The position numbers were made by a program, and so were the translations under genes. Positions 32,991-45,682 of a DNA stretch of 64,000 nt are shown here, one piece after another. This stretch comes from Symsagittifera roscoffensis (Eukaryota; Xenacoelomorpha; Acoela; Convolutidae): contig NC_087070.1 in the NCBI RefSeq assembly GCF_963678635.1, positions 3,353,157 to 3,417,156 on the forward strand, read 5' to 3'. Position 1 is the stretch's first letter, and each line of letters begins with the position of its first letter. The notes under the pieces are model-generated. The model was not told the DNA's origin. It saw only the letters and a list, made by a program, of their open reading frames with translations, and did no database searches.

Positions 32991-33051
32991 CGTTCTTCAG
33001 GTCCGTTGCGATCACGGTTCCGTCGTTGCGAGAGATGGTGATGTTGGTGAC
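32991..33051 (-). CDS. FN3-repeat protein, 61-bp exon
   Basis: A short exon inferred from splice signals and phase. Acceptor TTCTGCTAG (AG 33053-33052) and donor ACG|GTGACT (GT 32990-32989). It starts in phase 0, as the previous exon (37186) ends in phase 0, and ends with one base, as the next exon (29916) requires. The 20 codons read VTNITISRNDGTVIATDLKN, a natural C-D-E strand segment of an FN3 module. Joined to GTTYVYVA of the next exon, it gives the canonical L-x-x-G-T-x-Y motif. It is too short for ORF prediction. Confidence 0.7.
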
Positions 33052-33090
33052 CTAGCAGAACAACACGTTAGCTAACATATAACAACAACT

Positions 33091-33180
33091 GCAAGTTACA
33101 TAACTATTTAAGATCAACGCGCAAGTTACATAACTATTCAAGATCAACGCGCAAGTTACATAACTATTCAAGATCAACAT
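33091..33180 (+). repeat. 30-bp tandem repeat, three units
   Basis: Three consecutive units beginning GCAAGTTACATAACTATT, period exactly 30 bp. A partial unit (AACTATTCAAGATCAAC) reappears at 34001 on the other side of the inverted-repeat element, so that element inserted next to or inside the array. Confidence 0.85.
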
Positions 33181-33194
33181 CAACAAGCTAGCTA

Positions 33195-34000
33195 AATCCC
33201 GGACCGAAGGTTCATGGATAAAAATCGATTATAATGGATTTTTGTTGACTTAAATGTTATCTATATAATCAATAATCATGGCAAATTCAGACAATGTAAT
33301 GGATTTTTAAAACATTTTAATCGATCATTTTCGAAAATTGAAAACTCCATTATAATTGATTATAATGAATTTTTGTTTTCAATGTAATGGTTTATTTTTT
33401 TGTACATCAAATCCATGAAAATTGATTAAATTTTGTATATAATGACCCTAATGTTTGCAACTTCCTGCAAAACTCGAACGAAAACGTTCATCCAGGGGCA
33501 GCCAATATGCAGTAAATTTGGAGAAGCCAATATGTTTGACCAGTTTTTGACGGCAGTTTAACGGCATTTTTGACCAGTTTTTTTTCAATAAATTTGTCTG
33601 CAGCGCTGAAAACTTGGTCGAAATACGGTCTTTTTAGTGTCGTAAGAGTGCTCGGAAAATCAATTGGCCGACGTCCCCCCATTAAACGCGGGTGAAGGAA
33701 AAAGTTAAAGTTTAGCGAGTGAAAAAAAACTTACTTAAGTTTAACACTATATGAAAAAAAGTAAACAGCCCACCGAACGATTTTAATATATGGATTATAA
33801 TCCATTATTATCGAATAAAATTGATTATTTTTCTTTTGAAAATAAGTTTTTTGAAAGTAAGTTGGAAATAATTGATTATAATCGATTATATTTGGATTTT
33901 AAGGCTTAAAAACAGTATCATTATAATCCATTATTTGATATTTTATAGAGACTGACAATGAAAAATAAACGATTATTATCCATGAAACTTAGTACGGGAT
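33195..34000. mobile_element. Inverted-repeat element with nested MITE relative
   Basis: The ends ATCCCGGACCGAAGGTTCAT and ATGAAACTTAGTACGGGAT form imperfect inverted repeats. The arms are rich in AATCGATTATAAT-type palindromic words. About 33480-33700 resembles the core of the hAT-like MITE family (CTCGGAAAATCAATTGG, GTCGACGT-like words). The target duplication is unclear. Confidence 0.6.
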
Positions 34001-34020
34001 AACTATTCAAGATCAACAAG

Positions 34021-37000
34021 CAAGTTAAGATGGTAGATTACCATTCCAACAAGCCATAAAGTATTATTATTATGCAGCATAACAGCAGTTTTTATTAGCC
34101 AATTATAAGCCGAAACTAATTGATATTCAATAGACTTTCGTTTTTTGAAATGTTTTCGAGTATTCTGGAGACAATTTGTTTTGATGTGATTTTTTTTGGA
34201 TTGTCTGTTATGACGTTCAGCAGACACATCGTAACAATTATGAAAATGGATGTTGAAACATGGTACTTGGTTATTACTGTAATTTGACTACCACTGAATT
34301 AAGTACCGAAATTTGCCATCTATTTTAAGAAACTTAACTTGAGAGTATCCTCGAAGCTCATTGAACAGCGTTTTAAACAGTTCACAAAAAAATTCAAACA
34401 TGGTGAGCATTTCTTGCTTTTCCATAAATTAACGAAACTGCTCGTAATAGGGCAAGGCCTTGAATGTTCCGATTGCATTTTACAAATAAAAGTAATTGCG
34501 ACCGCATTTTAAATAAAAATAAATAAAACAAAATATTTGATAAAATTTTCAAAAAAATAACAGAAAAATCTTCAAAATTAGTTTCTGATCTTTTTATTTA
34601 AAATTCAGCCCCCCACATGCTATGCAAGTGATATATTGGTCTTGAACAAACCAAAGAGCATACCTCAATCCATTTTGGATCGATCTGCATATTAAATTTC
34701 CTCTTACTCATTAACAGCACGAAATATATCGCTCGTTAAAAGTCCCACATTGGCAATCTTTAAACCCGCATAACTTCACGAAGATGATCACCGGTGAAAA
34801 AAATATTAGTCAAAAATTTCTATTTAAAAACGTGTTAGTTGAAAGTTGTCTGGAGAAAAAGACACAGAGAACAAAAATTCCGTCATTTTCTTCGAAATCG
34901 AAACTCAGAACAACAAGAGTTTCCGATTTGTTTGTTTATTTATTTTTGAAAGGCAACATGTATCATAAAAATTGGTAGCAGTATATTTTATCATATTTCT
35001 GATCTGAAAATTATTCAAGATTTTAAAAAATTCCACAAAATTGCGAAAACTTTTTTCAATATGAGATCTAGAGCCTAATTGTTCCGACTTTCGAGGAAAG
35101 TGACGGAATACTTGTGCTCGGGTTGGTTTTTTTCTCCAGAAAAACATGAAAATTTCAACTAGCAAGTTTCTGACTGAATTTTTATATCATTCAAAAACTA
35201 TTGCTGTCCTGAGCTCAAATTGTAAAAAATATATGTTTCATCTGTGATCATTTTTCTTAAAGTTATGGGGGTTTAAAGATGGCCAATTTCAGGACAATTA
35301 CCGTGCAATTTATTTCGTACTATTAACGCGCAAGCGGATAATATAATTGTTCCAATTTTCAAAGAGAGTGCGGAAAATCTATGCTTGTTCTTGTTGCAGT
35401 TTTATTTTATTCAATCAATTTTCGACTTGTTAAAAAAGCGTTTTTGACAGAATTTTCTTATACCATCTAAGAATTGATCTTATCTTAAGCTCAAATTTAA
35501 AAAGATATTTCATCTGTGATCATTTCTGTTCCGACTTTCGAAGAAAATGGAATATTTATGCCCGTTGTGGTTTTTTCATTCAGTCTATTTTCGCCGATCA
35601 GAATAATAGTTTTCGACAAAATTTTTTTATACTCCATTGAAGATATCCACATGCTGAGTTCAAAATTAAAATTATATTTTATCTGCATTTATTTTTTGTA
35701 AGGTTCTGGGAGTTTGAAATCGCCAAATTGTCCATGTTCCGGACTAAATTATGTGCGCTTTGAAGAATTTTTTCGTAATGCTGAGAGCGTAACGCGAATT
35801 TTTTATGCGTGGTGACATATTCCGCACAACAAAATCGTTCCAAGTTGAGTTCAGGCTAGCTAATCAATCGTATTGATAACGTACGACTCAAAATATCACA
35901 CTTTGATTTTTCCAAAATTTATAGGTTTTCAATATTTTCTTTTCCCAGAAGCTATTCAATTTGAATTAAGAGACAGTCGGAACATTCAGGGCATTCAGCC
36001 CTGATATACGAGCAGTCTTGTTTGTGAAGTTACGAGTCTTTGAAATTTATTAATTTGGCCAATCTGTTATAAATAAAATGCAATATTTTGCGTACTTATG
36101 ACGCGTATGAAGCACATAACTGCGTTCCAAATTGAATTGAGGCCAGCAATTTAATCCTATTATCACAATTGAGACGCTAAACACACCCTTATTGTTTTTC
36201 ATAGTGTGTGTGTGTGAGAGAGAGAGAGAGAGGGGGGGTGTAAAATGAAGAAGAAATGAAAACAAAATTTTCTTCTTTTCAATTATTTTGTCAATTATTC
36301 AACCAAAAAACTCAATTGGCCTTAAGTGTAGACGGACCATTCAGGGCTTTGCCCTGATGTACGAGCAGTCTTGTTCGTATTAGAAATCGTTCCAAGTTGA
36401 ATTGAGGCATGCTCTTTGGTCTATTGAATACTTTGGTTTATGCAAAGTTTATCACTTGTTCTTTACATAGCTAGTGGGGGGGATGATTTTCAAATAAAAC
36501 AACAAAAAAATTTGAGCTTTTTTATTTTTTTTTTGAAAATTTCATTAATTTTTCTGTTTTAAATTACTATATAGAAATTTAAACGCAGTCGGGGCATTCA
36601 GGGCTTCGCCATGATACAAGTAATCTTGTTTTTTATTTATTTCATTTGCCAAATATTTGCAACGATCTACATTTTTCAGTGTATGCCCTGCAAGGAGTAA
36701 TATTGAAGTTGATGTTTCATCAAAATTCATAAACAAATATTTATTTGATTTTATTTTTTTTTTCATCATCAAATTCGACGTTTTTCAGTTCCAATAATAA
36801 ATGCACTGTCGGTTTTCATTTTTAGCCAAATAAGAAATTGTTGTGACATCGGAAAATACCATTGCATAGCTTGTTACAATGTTCAGAAAGATCAATGAAG
36901 AAAAATTAGGAGGCGCGACACAGAATCTTGTGGCTTGCCATGTTCATATTTCAATGACTGCGATGATTTTTTATTCGCATAAACAAACTATTCACAAATT

Positions 37001-37185
37001 GAGAATTTCAAAAAAGTTTTCTCTGAACCATAATACATTTCCAACATTTGCTTCTGGTTGTCTGTATCTAAAGTTTTCTTCAAATCAACAAAACAAGATA
37101 AGCCATGAGCGGATGAGAGATTAGGGTTGGGGTGGTTGTGATGGTGGTGGTAGGGGGGGGGTTGAGAGATTTCAACAATACACAC
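34021..37185. other. Intron with dispersed repeat R3; no exon seen
   Basis: Filled with R3 repeat pieces in both orientations. Shared blocks include TTCCGACTTTCGAGGAAAG, AAGTTATGGGGGTTTAAAGA and GCGCTATTAACGCG-like words. The 45-bp hairpin motif occurs at 34438-34476 (inverted), 35973-36024, 36330-36378 and 36585-36630. A GT/GA microsatellite lies at about 36204-36239. No exon of the FN3 gene was recognised. Confidence 0.5.
36204..36239 (+). repeat. (TG)n(AG)n microsatellite
   Basis: TGTGTGTGTGTGAGAGAGAG followed by a G run, a compound dinucleotide tract. Confidence 0.9.
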
Positions 37186-37867
37186 CTGGTCGGTGGTGTT
37201 CACCGTCAGCAGAATTGAAGTCGGGGAGAGGGGCAGGGTCGCCAAGGTCACCGACCTCGGCATAGTCTTCACAAGTGTGCCAGCTGGTATACTCTCTAGA
37301 GTTTCTCCGGTGGCAGAACACGTGTAATAGGAAATGACATTCACAAAGTAGGTCTCGGAGGGTGCCAAGTGAGTGATGTTCACGTGAGTGTCCGTCCCGA
37401 CGTCGCCGACTGTCCCTGAACCCTGCACATACCACTTGTATCCTGTTACACCTGGCAAGGGGTCCCAAGTGACCATTGTCCACGTTGAATTGGTCACAGA
37501 ATAGCCCACGTTTTTGACCTTGTCGGGGTAGGTGCAAATTTGAATGACCGATGAGTTGGCGCTGTCTGCACATGCAGGCGCCGCTTTGCTCAGACTGTAC
37601 ATCACATGATAGGCGTACGTGGTAGCGAAGTCATCTACGATGTCCACCGTAGATCCGGACCGAATGTTGGACTCGACGACTGAACCGTCTCTATACACAG
37701 ACACCCTGTAGTTGGAGTTGTAGTTTGTGAACGAGATCGTGATCCTCTTAGCGTTTGCAGCCGAGTTCCTCACCTCGATCACTGGTGTCTTGGGCGCAGT
37801 GAATTGGGTGGTTGCGACCACACCCGAGAAATAATACTTTCCAGTGTAATTGCAGAGAAAAAATGAC
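37186..37867 (-). CDS. FN3-repeat protein, large exon (682 bp)
   Basis: Acceptor TTACTTTCAG (AG 37869-37868) and donor CAG|GTGTGT (GT 37185-37184). It begins with the last base of a split codon and ends in phase 0. It completes one FN3 module (YTGKYYFSGVVATTQF), then encodes two whole modules. The first runs from the linker TAPKTPVIEV to SSVIQICTYP. The second runs from VKNVGYSV (with MVTWDPLPGVTGYKW on the B-C strands and HLAPSETYFVNVISY on the E-F strands) to LVKTMP. It then starts another module (PTSILLTVNTTDQ). The central Trp and Tyr positions of FN3 are visible, making this the strongest host-gene evidence in the window. Confidence 0.85.
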
Positions 37868-40044
37868 CTGAAAGTAAAAAACATTGTCAATATAGCTCAA
37901 GATAATTATCTTTTTGGTCTTTTAAAAACGAAATAACGGAAAAAACTCGGTCAGTTTAAGCTGATTTTTGGAACAAACAATGACAGGGAGGCCAAACTGT
38001 GCATTCTGTGCATTGTAAGCGGATTCCGCAACGGGCCAAAATCAGAAATTTTTTCCGCAACGGGCCAGAAATTTTTTCTTAGGTCTTTTTTACATCAGAA
38101 TACATAAAATCAAAAACCATATATGAAACTCGAAATCTCAGGATTTTTCGTTAATTTTATAATTATGCTGTTGTTTTTTGCGGAGTTGGCTTTCTTTTTA
38201 ACACATAAAATGAATTGAACTTTAGAAAAAATTAAGTTAAACCCTGAAAAATCAATTCAATGAATAAATTGTTAGACATTTTCATGCAAACAAAAAGAAT
38301 TATCACTATCTACAAAAAAATCTTCACCGTGTTCATAGACAGTTTAAAAGAACCTCCCCCTCCCATCTTAAGCCGCAACTGTACTTATGAGGTTGCGACT
38401 ATGTGAAAAAAAAATATTCCACAAAAACTTTCCGATTTTTTGACTTTGATCAAGTTTCGCTTCTAAATTTTGCTCCGGCAAGGGATTTACTATTTTTCTT
38501 TACTTTTTTTCTTTTATAGTGGAGTTTTTATTGTTCCGACTTTCGATACGAAATTAACGGAATATTTGTGCTCGGGGTGGGTTTTTTTTTTCTTCAGACA
38601 AATTTCGACTTTTTAACTAGCCATTTTTCACGGATTTTTTAAATATCATTCGAAAGGTATTGTTGTCCTGAGCTCAAATTTGAAAAGATATTTCACCTGT
38701 GATCATTTTTCACAGTGTAAAGTTATGGGGGTTTAAAGATTGCCATTTTGGCCAATTTGGGACAATTAACGCGCGATATATTTCGCGCTATTAACGCGTA
38801 AGCGGAGAGTTAATCCGTCTTAGAAATCGTTCAAAAATTGGTTTAACGAAGCTTATTTGCCATAATTGATTTGTTACAAGTAACGAAATCTATCCTTTTG
38901 TTTTTTATATGGCGTGTGGGGGGATGATTTTTATTTTAAAAAAAATTCAAATTTTTGAAAAAAAAATTTCATTTTGTTTTATTACTTTTAATTTTTAATG
39001 ATATTATTACTCCATAAACCTTAATGGGCAGTCGGAACATTCAGGGCTGCGCCCTGATACAAGCAGTCTTGTTCCATTTAACAAAGAAAATATGCTGAGC
39101 TTGAAAAAACATAAAAAGTCAGCAAGGAAGAAAGCAACCGCGAGCATAAACAAATTTCCAAACTCTTGAAAAGGTAATTTAAGAATTGAAGAAGGATAAC
39201 TGAAGAAATTTTTGAAAAAAAATTACAAGTTTCGAGTTTTTTTTAATCATCCAGAAATTAGGACAAATAACTTGTTACTACCAATTTGGAACGATTTCTA
39301 TGAGTAACAAGACTGCTCGTATACCTAGGCAAAACCCTGAATGTTCCGACTTACTCTTAATTCCTATCGAGTAGTTTTTGTGAAAAGAAATTATTGAAAA
39401 CCAATAATTTTAGACAATATCAAAGTTGAAATTTTGAGTCGTACGAATTGAATACGACCGACTAGCTCGACTTAATTCAGTTTGGAACGATTTCGTTGTG
39501 CGGGATAATTTGCCACGCATAAAAAGTTTGCGTTACGCTCTCAGCATTATGAATATCATCGTAAGTGCGCATAATTTAGTCCAGAACATGGCCAATTTGG
39601 CATTTTTTAAACCCACAGAATATAATAAAAAACGGAGGAAAAATATGGGGTATAAATTTTTTCAATGGGGTATAAAATGTTTTTGTCGAAAACTATTATT
39701 CTGATCGGCGAAAACTGACTAAATAAAAAAACCACACCGGGCATAAATATTCCACTTTCTTCCAAAGTCTGAACAATTAAATTTCCGCTTACGTCAAATT
39801 GGCGATCTTCAAGCCCTTATAATTTTATGAAAAATGATCACAGGTAAAATATCTTTTGAAATTTGAAATTTAAAGACAATAATACCCTTTGGCTGATATA
39901 AAAAAAATTCCGTTAAAAATTCTTAGCTAAAAAATCGAAATTTGTCTGAAGAAAAAAAGCCACCCCGAGAACAAATTTTCCTTTACTTTCGTTACGAAAG
40001 TCGGAACAACAATCATAGTAATTATAATAACTGTAAGTGCTAAC
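37868..40044. other. Intron with R3 repeats; no exon seen
   Basis: Contains R3 copies (about 38390-39075 direct and 39180-39990 largely inverted), forming a loose large inverted arrangement. The 45-bp motif lies at 39028-39074 and, inverted, at 39306-39350. Confidence 0.5.
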
Positions 40045-40250
40045 TCAAGTTCGAGGCTGTGAGGAGTGCCTGGATTGAGTCCAGTGAAGGTCTTGGTGGT
40101 CGTGGTCTGATTCGCCCAGTCCTCGTAGCCGATGTTGCGCACACTGTAGCCGTCAGAAGTGTCACTATCCCAACTTACAGTGATGGAGTTCAGGTCGCAA
40201 GAGGAGACTGAGAAACCTGTCGGGTGAGCCGGCAACGTGCAGTCCCATAG
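40045..40250 (-). CDS. FN3-repeat protein, exon (206 bp)
   Basis: Acceptor TTTACTTTTAG (AG 40252-40251). The donor is inferred as TTGA|GTTAGC (GT 40044-40043), the only nearby GT that leaves the two-base overhang needed by the 37867 exon; its consensus is weak. It starts in phase 0. It encodes the linker LWDCTLPAHP and most of an FN3 module: NSITVSWDSDTSDGYSV on strands B-C and FTGLNPGTPHSLELE on strands E-F. The module is completed by the next exon. Confidence 0.75.
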
Positions 40251-41021
40251 CTAAAAGTAAACTTTTTAGCGGCACCCAAAAAGCGTTGAACCAAAGCATA
40301 AGTGAAGCGAACGAATAAAATAGACAGTCTTCTAGGAAGCTGAAAAAGCAAAATACAAATTGAAAAAACAAGTCTACTAACAGTACCATTTGACAAAAGC
40401 GTTGGTTTTTTGTATGAAAAAAAAAACGTATGAGTCCATACTGTTAAATTTGTATTCCGACCAATTCATTGAGAAAACCATAAAACCATAATTCCGACCA
40501 TAATTCAGTTGTTTAAAATGGAGAAAAAGATCATGAAGTGCATTTAGATTCGAAAAAGAGCAACGGCGCGGTTGAGGACACCTGTTGAAGATACCAAGTG
40601 TTCAAAACGCCCGCAAAAGTATATTTCTATCTGGGTTATAAAACAATCTGGCAAATAAAACAATTAGAACAAAGTGTTGGCCAAGTTTTTGAGAAAAAAT
40701 GAAGTAGTGAATATGGAAACACCTTTAAAAGCACACAAAAATAGAAAAGATTGAACATTAGCCGTGGGTCAAGTTCCCACTCTTTCAGGTTCTATCCCCA
40801 CTCTACAACTATTTTTTGATAAAATAATCTAAATAAAACAAAACCACCCCAAGCATACAAATTTCTCACTTTCTTCAAAATTTGGAATAATGACTATTTA
40901 TTTTTGAAGGGAAGAGGCCGGACAGCTGGGTTGTGAAGGGAGAAATGTGAATTTGCGATTTAGGATTCCCACCAAGGAAGATATTTGCATCTTATAATTA
41001 TTTCTAGGCCAGGTATTTCAC

Positions 41022-41796
41022 CAGAGCGACTTTTTACCAGACCACAGAACAATAACCCGGACCGAGGTCGGGGACTTAGGTTGCGAATCAAAATGGGTTA
41101 ACTGCATCTTTGCGCAACCAAAGTGTTTTGCACGACGCGACGTTGCGCGGCCCAAAAAATATTTGTTGCAACTTTGCGCCACTCAAAAAAGATATGATGC
41201 AACTTTGCGCGACCAAGAATGTTTGATTGTTTTCTAGTTTTTTTTTGTTGACAACTTTGTTGAAGACTGAAAATTACCTTATATTTTACTTTGAGATCTG
41301 GTGTAGACCTTCTCTTGGCAGTCCTGTATATGATCAGCTAATATGCTGGCCTAGCTAACTCACAATAAAAACTCATGCATACCTAATTATTTTGCATTTG
41401 CATCTGTATAACCTTGTTGCGAGCAAAAAATCCGAAAAAGTTTCGAGACTAAAACTGCTTGAAATTATCGATTCTGCTATTTTAGTTTTTGGGTTAGAAG
41501 TTGGGCAAACAAAAAAATAAATGAGCGACCCACGTGGCAACTTATTTTGTGACTTTGAGTGACAAATGTTGCGACTTTGTGCGACCCAAGTTGAGACATT
41601 GCGCGACTCAGATCGAGTGAGGGTATGGATTTGTGGTCTAGGAAAGTTCATTCCAGCGACCCATTACGGAAAAAATGTCTTTAACCAGACAAGACGGTGT
41701 CACTACACTTGTTTTCGTCAAATTTGTTTATCAAGTCTGGTAAAAAGCCCAGGTTTTAATTTGTCTGGAAAACGTCGGTCTGGTAAAAGGTCCCTG
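41022..41796. mobile_element. Possible inverted-repeat element with GCGACC-type internal repeats
   Basis: The ends CAGAGCGACTTTTTACCAGA and TCTGGTAAAAGGTCCCTG are imperfect inverted repeats with CAGRG-type termini. Inside, a TGCAACTTTGCGCGACC-like word recurs about six times (41090-41225 and 41530-41615). No clean target duplication was found. Confidence 0.4.
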
Positions 41797-41825
41797 AACT
41801 ATTTCATAACAACTGAGGTACTTAC

Positions 41826-42082
41826 GGAAGTCTGATCTGACCAATGTCCATATCTCTTGACCTGGGTATGCACGATGTAAGCAGAGGCTGGTTGCAAGGT
41901 CACAGATATATCCTTCAAACTAAGATGCGCACCTTCTGATGAGAAATTGCCTATCATGGCTAAATTTTCTGAAGAGATCTTCCCTTTGTAGTCTTCATAA
42001 ACCATGTCGTATTGTCCATAGATGCTCACAAGAATGTCGTCAGAGGCTACAGGTGTCAATGTCATTGTCGGAGTTTGTGGAG
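41826..42082 (-). CDS. FN3-repeat protein, exon (257 bp)
   Basis: Acceptor TTCTGTTTAG (AG 42084-42083) and donor TCC|GTAAGT (GT 41825-41824). It starts with two bases, fitting the single base left by the 44646 exon, and ends in phase 0. It encodes one divergent FN3-like module beginning APQTPTMTLTP, with ILVSIYGQYDMVYEDY in the middle and DISVTLQPASAYIVHTQV on the E-F strands. The junction with the upstream exon restores the C-T-A-P linker typical of this protein. Confidence 0.75.
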
Positions 42083-44645
42083 CTAAACAGAACAACTTCA
42101 TTATTTATTAATTGCAGCCCAGTGATGTCCGTCTATCTATGTTTAAAAAGAAGGTTGTTTTCAATTACTAAAAGCGCTATTTAGAGAGTGCGAGGACGCT
42201 CCTTCCCCTCAGGATCTGACCCCCTCATAAACAAAACGGTCCCCCTTTTGAAATTATTTTATGATATCCAACTTAGGCCGAACAGCCCTAAAAAAATTTT
42301 CAACGCCATTGGCGCCTAAAAATACTAATTTTGAAGGGGAGCGCGCGCCAAAAAAACAACGAAAACTTCTGGTCAGAATTTTCCAAAAACTGCCCAAGGA
42401 CAGAATTTTTGGTCTCTTTGTTCAAAAAATTTGCATGCCGCGCAAACATTTTGTCAAAATAGGGTCTTCATAGTGTTCTAAGAGCGCTCGGATAACCAAT
42501 TTAGTCTACCTAAAAAAGGTTGGATATTTTTTTTGAAAATCCGCCCCTCCCCCAACCTCGAGAAAATCTTAGATCCCCCCTCGGCGCCACAGTTTCCATT
42601 TTACGACTCGTAATGTTTAAAAATTACTATCAGCGTACCCACCTAACTTGTGTAAGATTTTATTCGGTAGCATTTACATTTTTAAAACGGGCGAGTTAAT
42701 TACAACAACCTTCTCTTTTGTTTTGAAAGAGCAAAAACCTAGCTTAAGAGCTTTGCAACTTTTCCTAGCAGTTCAATTGAAGCAGAAAAATTGAGTTTGA
42801 TTTTGAACTTTTTTACTCGCAAAACTATTGTGAAATTTTTACTTCTTACTGAACATCGCCAAAACGCTTCAACCTATAAATCTTACTAAAAACACTCTTG
42901 AATTTTATCGCTTGTGAGCTTGCTTCAAAAACATTAGTTTGCGAACCGGTTCAAACCATGAAAACAAGCGAAGAATTTTAAAGTTTTATATCCTGATGGC
43001 TTGATATTCGGTAACCAGTTCAGACTGTCAAAACAACTTGAAATGTTTAAAAAAGGGCTTGATAGTTTGCTCAAGCTTTTTCCTAAACAGAACAATCTAT
43101 TATAGTTCTCGGTTGCTCAACGACTCATACAAAAAATGTGTGAACCAATTCAATCTATGAAAACAACTTGAAATGATTTGCAGCCTCGTCCCTGGTAAAT
43201 TATTTCAGACTTTTTTCATCGAGAACAATTTCAAGCCCATAAAAACAGCCTAAAGTTAATAAATGTTTCTTCTCTTGATGACTCTCGAAACAATGGTAGC
43301 AAAGCAATCAAGAAAATTGAATTAAATAAGAGTTTCATGGCTCAATACTTGAAAGTGCCATCAAAATTTAAGGTGTCAACATGACTCAGATTTCTCTAAG
43401 TTTTTGAAGCTATCAATTTTGACGTCATCGTTTTTCATTTGATTAGTTTGCTGGAAAAAAACGTTTTGGGAAACAACCCAGTCTATTCAAACCAAAAAAT
43501 ATATTTTTTGAGTTTTAATTCTTTAAAAAGTTTGCATATAAAAAAATTTTCCAATTCAAGCTTAGCTATCAAAACATTTTGAGAAAAATTAAATTCGCCT
43601 TGCTTGAACTAATTTTACAAAAAAAAATGTTTGTTTCATTTTCAGATTTGTTTGCTAAACAGTTTAAGCAAAACGAACGTTTCGCTCAGTTGAATTATCT
43701 GAAAGTTCAACCGTTTTAAGAGCTTGCTTAAGTTTACTCGTGAGAGCACATTTACATTTCAAAGTTTTACTCGCTTGTTCATGATTGTAGCGCAAACTTA
43801 TATTTTTCGATTTGCCATAAATAATTTTATTTCTGGAATTTTCTTGAATTGTTGTTTTTTTGCTTGACACAAGGATTTAAACTGATTGGACCGTTTTTAC
43901 ATTTTGATTGCTGGAAAACGTTCCTTGCTCGGACAAACGTTTCAAGATATTGTTTATTTGGTTAGAATACCCGAAAAACCTCATCTTGTTTCAAAACCTA
44001 TATCGTCACAAATCCACTGAAGCCATCATAATTGACTTAAATCAAAGTGAACATTTTAAAATGAAGTCAGTCAGTTCTAAGTAAAAATTTTATACAGTTC
44101 ATTGACGCACTTAATACGCTATAGTTACCAAATTTGACAACTTTGTACCAAAAAAAACTTAAATTTGTTAATAGCTAAGATATCTGAGTGAAACCTAATT
44201 TAAAAAAAAACTCATAGGTGAAATATATTTGACCTCTAGGTACCCTCTTTTTACTAATTTTTGGCCTTTTTTCAAAAATTTGCGAGCGGCGCAAATTGGG
44301 GTCTCTATAGTGGTTTGGGAGAGCTCAGAAAATCAATTTGGGTCGACGTAAAAAAAAGTCGACAAAATTTTCGATTTTTTTTTTGAAAATCCGCCCCTCG
44401 AGAAACTCCTAGATCCGCGCCTGGTTACTGCATATAAATAGAACTGCGGAAAATCCGAATGAAAAAACGCATTAATTTTTTTTGACGATGCATTCAACAA
44501 TTCCATCAAATTTTTTTTGGCGATACATTCAGTGATTCCTAAGCGTGGTCGTCTTCAAGTTGCACCCAATTTAGCTACAAATCGAGACGACCATAAAGTT
44601 ATGTATGCCATATGCAACTGCTCATCAATCAGCATGGATACTTAC
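42083..44645. other. Intron with degraded MITE relatives; no exon seen
   Basis: About 42235-42590 and 44225-44423 are degraded, inverted relatives of the 32456-32840 element. They share GAAAATCCGCCCCTC, CCTCGAGAAAATCTTAGATC and AGAGCGCTCGGATAACCAA-like words. The 44225 copy ends GATCCGCGCCTG at 44423. The rest (42600-44220) is AT-rich and unassigned; it repeats words such as GCTTGAAAACATT and AACAACTTGAAATG. Confidence 0.5.
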
Positions 44646-44892
44646 CTGTACATGTTCTAAGGCTTGTTGCATCCCCTGTGACGTTTTCGGTGGTTGTCGT
44701 ACCAAGGATGTCATAGCAATTGACAAAAGTTGATACAAAAACTGCGTAGCAGGTCTCCGGTTGCGCGCTGTAGGTAGCACTAATTGTAGCAGTTTGCATT
44801 GTCTTGACATCACGGCTCACTCCTAACTCAGGAATATCAACGTAGAACTGGCTGTACCGACCCAAAGTCGGAGCATCCCACCACAGGTCTAG
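44646..44892 (-). CDS. FN3-repeat protein, exon (247 bp)
   Basis: Acceptor TTTTTGTTCCAG (AG 44894-44893) and donor ACAG|GTAAGT (GT 44645-44644, near-perfect consensus). It starts in phase 0 and ends with one base. It encodes an FN3-like module beginning LDLWWDAPTLGRYSQFYVDI, with ETCYAVFVSTFVNCYD on the F-G strands and ending SLRTCT, the start of the C-T-x-P linker. The upstream exon in this window (57538) ends in phase 1, so another exon must lie between them. Confidence 0.75.
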
Positions 44893-45482
44893 CTGGAACA
44901 AAAATTTTTATAGATACCGGAGCCGATAATTTCAAAAAAGCGCCGTTACAAAAAAGAAGTTACAAACTTTTCAGTTTTAATTTGATTTAACTGCTCAAGA
45001 AAGCAAATTTGGTAGCCTAAAATAACGTTCTTGATCTAAAAATGAAAATGAGCCAAAAAAACGATACTCAATTGCTGTTACGAGTATTGGAAAGTGTTTC
45101 AGTTTCGCCGAGTAAACGTCAAATGTGGTAAGGGAGCCCTTAGGGTCATGATTTCATCAGAAGCTATCTTCCTAAAAACTTCCCAGTGTGAAGAAAAACC
45201 GGTCTGATATTTTTGCGTTTTTGCTGAAACTTTACGACGAATATATAGCGAAGATCATTTTTCATGTTGTTTTTGATTTTTTTTTCATTGATAAAGCCAT
45301 GGATAATTTGTTTTAGTCCAAGTTCAAGAACAGCCCAAACTATAAACAAAAGGTAAAAAACACAAATAGTCAGGAGACCGCAATAAAAAAGCGCAACAGA
45401 AGAGTGACTGGAAGAAGGCGTGACAAATAAGTCCGTTCTGAAATTGATTTAGTTCACGTCAGTTTTAATGGATGACATGATT

Positions 45483-45682
45483 NNNNNNNNNNNNNNNNNN
45501 NNNNNNNNNNNNNNNNNNNNNNNNNNNNNNNNNNNNNNNNNNNNNNNNNNNNNNNNNNNNNNNNNNNNNNNNNNNNNNNNNNNNNNNNNNNNNNNNNNNN
45601 NNNNNNNNNNNNNNNNNNNNNNNNNNNNNNNNNNNNNNNNNNNNNNNNNNNNNNNNNNNNNNNNNNNNNNNNNNNNNNNNNN
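45483..45682. other. Assembly gap (200 N)
   Basis: Exactly 200 N. The left end of a 684-bp palindromic element is the first base after it, which may explain the break in assembly. A missing host exon or the element's left flank may be hidden here. Confidence 0.95.

Noticed and set aside
33091-33180. CRISPR-like 30-bp repeats
   Set aside because: The three units are directly adjacent with no spacers, and the genome is eukaryotic.
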